This document shows, piece by piece, positions 61,902 to 64,000 of a stretch of DNA of 64,000 nucleotides. Location of the stretch: NCBI RefSeq assembly GCF_004006665.1, contig NZ_QOCL01000003.1, positions 124,001 through 188,000 of the forward strand. Direction: 5' to 3'. Within the stretch, counting starts at the first letter, position 1, and the number at the start of each line of letters is the position of its first letter. Below the pieces are notes generated by a model. It worked only from the letters and a program-made list of their open reading frames with translations, did no database searches and had not been told where the DNA came from. A program made the translations under genes and the position numbers. The DNA is from Halobacteriovorax sp. HLS. GTDB taxonomy: Bacteria; Bdellovibrionota; Bacteriovoracia; Bacteriovoracales; Bacteriovoracaceae.

Positions 61902-62563
61902 TTTGATATATCTCCTGAAAGCTTTTCTAAGCTTCCCATTAGTTTGCTGGTTAAACCTTTCTTAACTTGCTCGGTCAGGTTGGTCATTGGTCCAACACCA
62001 CTAGTTAGCAGTTGAAAAGTTTTTGGTAATTGTTTAACGATTTGAGGGTAGTCATTTGGAAGTTTACTTTGAGTCAACTCAACAACAAAACTCATGACAC
62101 TTTCAGCAATTTCACAAGTTGTGATAATTGAGCTGAGTCTCTTTTTTCTAACTTCACTTTTTACTTCAGATTGGGCCGATATTCTCTCAATTTTCTTAGC
62201 AACAAGTTTGAACTCAGAGATAATCTCTTGCTCTCTTTTTCTAAAAACAGAAGATACAATAGATAGGCTATCCTCTTTGACTGTATGAACTTTTAGTCGT
62301 CTGTCCACATTGTCTTTTTTAATATCTCTAGAAATAACAGCACCGTAATGAGTTAGTACTTTCAGTGCATTTGAAACTGCTGGCTGAGACAGATTAAGAG
62401 TCTTTTCGATTTCAACACTTGTTAGCGCTACTGGAGAGAGAACGAGAAGACCGTAAACTGATCCTTCAACTCTTTTAAAACCTATTTGATTCAGAAATAT
62501 CTCAAAAGCTGGTAGCTCTTTGAGTAGCTCTTCTTCAACAGGGGATTTATAATCCTGCGTCAT
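61898..62563 (-). CDS. GbsR/MarR-type transcriptional regulator of the ole/fab cluster
   Basis: This 221-residue protein has the GbsR-like opening GFKRVEGSVYGLLVLSPVALT, followed by the winged helix-turn-helix EIEKTLNLSQPAVSNALKVL and a helical dimer region. It is translationally coupled to the ketosynthase gene (4-base overlap), so it is the first gene of the cluster and probably its repressor. A perfect 9-bp inverted repeat (62586-62607) just upstream is the natural candidate for its operator. Confidence 0.85.
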   Translation of the reverse strand: MTQDYKSPVEEELLKELPAFEIFLNQIGFKRVEGSVYGLLVLSPVALTSVEIEKTLNLSQPAVSNALKVLTHYGAVISRDIKKDNVDRRLKVHTVKEDSLSIVSSVFRKREQEIISEFKLVAKKIERISAQSEVKSEVRKKRLSSIITTCEIAESVMSFVVELTQSKLPNDYPQIVKQLPKTFQLLTSGVGPMTNLTEQVKKGLTSKLMGSLEKLSGDISK

Positions 62564-62585
62564 CTTAAGTCCTTGAAAATTAACT

Positions 62586-62607
62586 TATATTACAAATATG
62601 TAATATA
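62586..62607. promoter_or_regulatory. Candidate operator of the GbsR/MarR-type regulator
   Basis: TATATTACA and TGTAATATA are perfect inverted 9-mers separated by AATA, centred about 33 bases upstream of the regulator's ATG. Size and symmetry fit a MarR-type dimer. The sequence is AT-only except for the paired C/G, so chance occurrence is possible. Confidence 0.5.
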
Positions 62608-62789
62608 TTTAATATTTTGAATAGAGATTAATGCTTAGACTTTAGAGAGTCAATCTGTTTTGAATAAGGTCTACAAATTATCAAAGCTCGATATTTCTAA
62701 TTAATGTACTTTTGATTGATTTTTTGACAGTGGTGTATAAACCTAGACGATTTTTAATTAAATAAGTTACTGAAATCATGTAAAGCAAA

Positions 62790-62805
62790 TGGTCTGATTT
62801 TTGCT
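62790..62805 (+). promoter_or_regulatory. Probable sigma-54 (-24/-12) promoter
   Basis: TGGTCTG-attt-TTGCT keeps the TGG and TTGC boxes of the sigma-54 consensus with exact spacing. Transcription would start near 62816, leaving a leader of about 23 bases containing the GGAG ribosome binding site of the next gene. The match is weaker than the one at 5434 in the CAC part. Confidence 0.45.
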
Positions 62806-62838
62806 TTTATATCTCCATTCACTATTTTTGGAGACTCT

Positions 62839-64000
62839 ATGAATTATTTAATTATTATGCTGGTGGCACTCATGCCATTTAGTTCATTTGCAAAAAGTAA
62901 TAAAGGTAATACCGCTAAGAAGATTGTGCACTTATTTGATAATGCAACTGTCGGTGCAGTACAGACTGTACTAGGTGCTTCTCATATCGTTTGGTATATG
63001 ATTTTTGATGATGGGCCAGAGTTTCAAGTTCATAATGATGAAGAAACAGAAGTTATTCAAATGGGAATCGAGAATTCACCGCCTTTTTTTAGTGGAGCTT
63101 ATTCTTTAGGTCTTTTCCAAGTGGGAGGCTATGCTCATAAACATGAGGGGGGTCACTCTGTAGCTAGTGCAACCTTAGGTCCTTTATACTTACCTACTGT
63201 AGGTCTGTCTTATTTGGCAGAAGGACATGGAGGAAGTTTTATTGAGGATTGGGCCGATTTAGAGGCCTATGCTGGCGGTAATTATAATGTAATGAATGAC
63301 TTCACTGTCTCGCCTGGAAAGATTAGCGTAAATGGTAAAGACTATAATGTTGTTGCCTTTAAATATAGTTTGAATGAAGAGCAAAATGCTAAAGGTTATG
63401 GACTGGAGTCGCAAAAGATTTATCGGTGGTTTAATACCAATGTGATTGTTCCTCTAGCAAATAAGAATAGTGATATTGAAAGTGTTCCAGTAGTTGAATT
63501 TGATCTTCTAAAAAAAGAGTTTAACTTAATTATTGATAATGTTGCCATTTATCTAGCAGGTGATCAGGATTTACGTTGGCAGATTAAAACCTCACAAGAG
63601 TACTTGAGTTATGATCAGAATAAATTTCATGATATCGTCAGAATGAAAGCGGCGTCTTGGCAAGCTAGCTATGGACTTATCTATAATATTAATGATCAAA
63701 TTCAAATGGACTTTAACGTAGGTGTTGGAGCTGCTGTAGAGTCATTAAAATTTGATTCTATTGATCAAGAAAGAAGAGGTATGTCTCTTGGAGCTAAATT
63801 TGATTTTAATATCTCTTTTGAAGAAAATTACAAAATGACATATGAGTATGAAAAATGGACTCTAGGTTCTAACACGACGATTACAGAAGAGTTTTTTGGA
63901 GCAACTTATCAAAGAAATCAACCGTTCAAGTTCTTGCATAAAAATAGTCAGCTTAAATTGAAACTTGGAAAAAAAGAGATAGAGTACGAGACTAATGGGT
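62839..64000 (+). CDS. Secreted HExxH metalloprotease-like protein, 3' end outside the window
   Basis: 387 codons are open to the window edge without a stop codon. The signal peptide is MNYLIIMLVALMPFSSFA. The motif AHKHEGGHSVASATLGPLYLP contains HEGGH, an HExxH zinc site, followed about 37 residues later by EDWADLEAY, a plausible third-ligand helix. Similar HE-GH...LGP-Y proteins occur as membrane-associated metalloproteases. The later part has alternating strands (residues 260-380: FNVGVGAAVESL, MTYEYEKWTL) like an outer-membrane barrel. GGAG precedes the ATG. Confidence 0.75.
   Translation, partial: MNYLIIMLVALMPFSSFAKSNKGNTAKKIVHLFDNATVGAVQTVLGASHIVWYMIFDDGPEFQVHNDEETEVIQMGIENSPPFFSGAYSLGLFQVGGYAHKHEGGHSVASATLGPLYLPTVGLSYLAEGHGGSFIEDWADLEAYAGGNYNVMNDFTVSPGKISVNGKDYNVVAFKYSLNEEQNAKGYGLESQKIYRWFNTNVIVPLANKNSDIESVPVVEFDLLKKEFNLIIDNVAIYLAGDQDLRWQIKTSQEYLSYDQNKFHDIVRMKAASWQASYGLIYNINDQIQMDFNVGVGAAVESLKFDSIDQERRGMSLGAKFDFNISFEENYKMTYEYEKWTLGSNTTITEEFFGATYQRNQPFKFLHKNSQLKLKLGKKEIEYETNG

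Noticed and set aside
62724-62752. TTGACA as the -35 box of a sigma-70 promoter for the last gene
   Set aside because: No acceptable -10 box 16-18 bases downstream; the -24/-12 element nearer the gene fits better.

Overview
The window is AT-rich and gene-dense, from a Gram-negative bacterium. Lipobox lipoproteins, many proteins with Sec signal peptides, an RND pump and a closing gene with an HExxH-type motif all indicate an outer membrane and a large secreted proteome. The many long, family-less secreted proteins, the subtilisin-like proteases, the short intergenic gaps and the overlapping genes best fit a Bdellovibrionota/Bacteriovoracales bacterium (Halobacteriovorax-like). This is inferred from gene style; the window has no rRNA or other phylogenetic marker. 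I found no tRNA, rRNA, CRISPR array or insertion sequence.

Layout. 0-1.4 kb: an FNR-type regulator with N-terminal cysteines, a regulator-like protein reduced to its sensory domain, and the start of a third gene. 1.5-13.4 kb: secreted proteins of unknown function, a Tyr/Asp-rich lipoprotein behind a probable sigma-54 promoter, and a large secreted protein coupled to a subtilisin-like protease. 13.5-19 kb: a stand-alone CpaF-type ATPase, a Kazal-like secreted protein, a LysR regulator, a NIF3-family protein, a TPR protein and a 45-residue membrane peptide. 20.2-22.8 kb: a small accessory patch with a secreted ankyrin protein and an AbiE-like two-gene toxin-antitoxin system behind a perfect 17-bp inverted repeat. 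22.8-31.2 kb: further secreted proteins, including a 1200-residue protein with a coiled coil and a long Gly-every-fourth-residue array. 31.4-37.2 kb: a methyltransferase, MscS channel, RND permease and secreted-protein operon.

37-42 kb and 54-62.6 kb hold the most interesting content. One operon (38.6-42.0 kb, + strand) encodes a CrtI-like FAD oxidoreductase, a FabG-like ketoreductase, a FabZ-like dehydratase and a FabI-like enoyl reductase. A second (62.6-54.5 kb, - strand) encodes a GbsR/MarR-type regulator, a FabF-like ketosynthase, an acyl carrier protein, a second CrtI-like oxidoreductase and a complete oleA-oleB-oleC-oleD set for head-to-head olefin synthesis. Together they supply every step of a type II fatty-acid cycle, two candidate acyl-chain desaturases and a hydrocarbon-forming exit. 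I propose a dedicated pathway to an unusual, perhaps polyunsaturated, long-chain hydrocarbon.

Between these clusters lie an L,D-transpeptidase-like lipoprotein, a phospholipase A2-like secreted protein, a peroxiredoxin-glutaredoxin fusion behind an OxyR-like operator, two lipoproteins, a small protein kinase, and a LysR/ATP-grasp/M14 peptidase/DUF21 operon that looks like a ligase-hydrolase pair. The last gene, cut by the window edge, is a secreted metalloprotease-like protein behind a second probable sigma-54 promoter.
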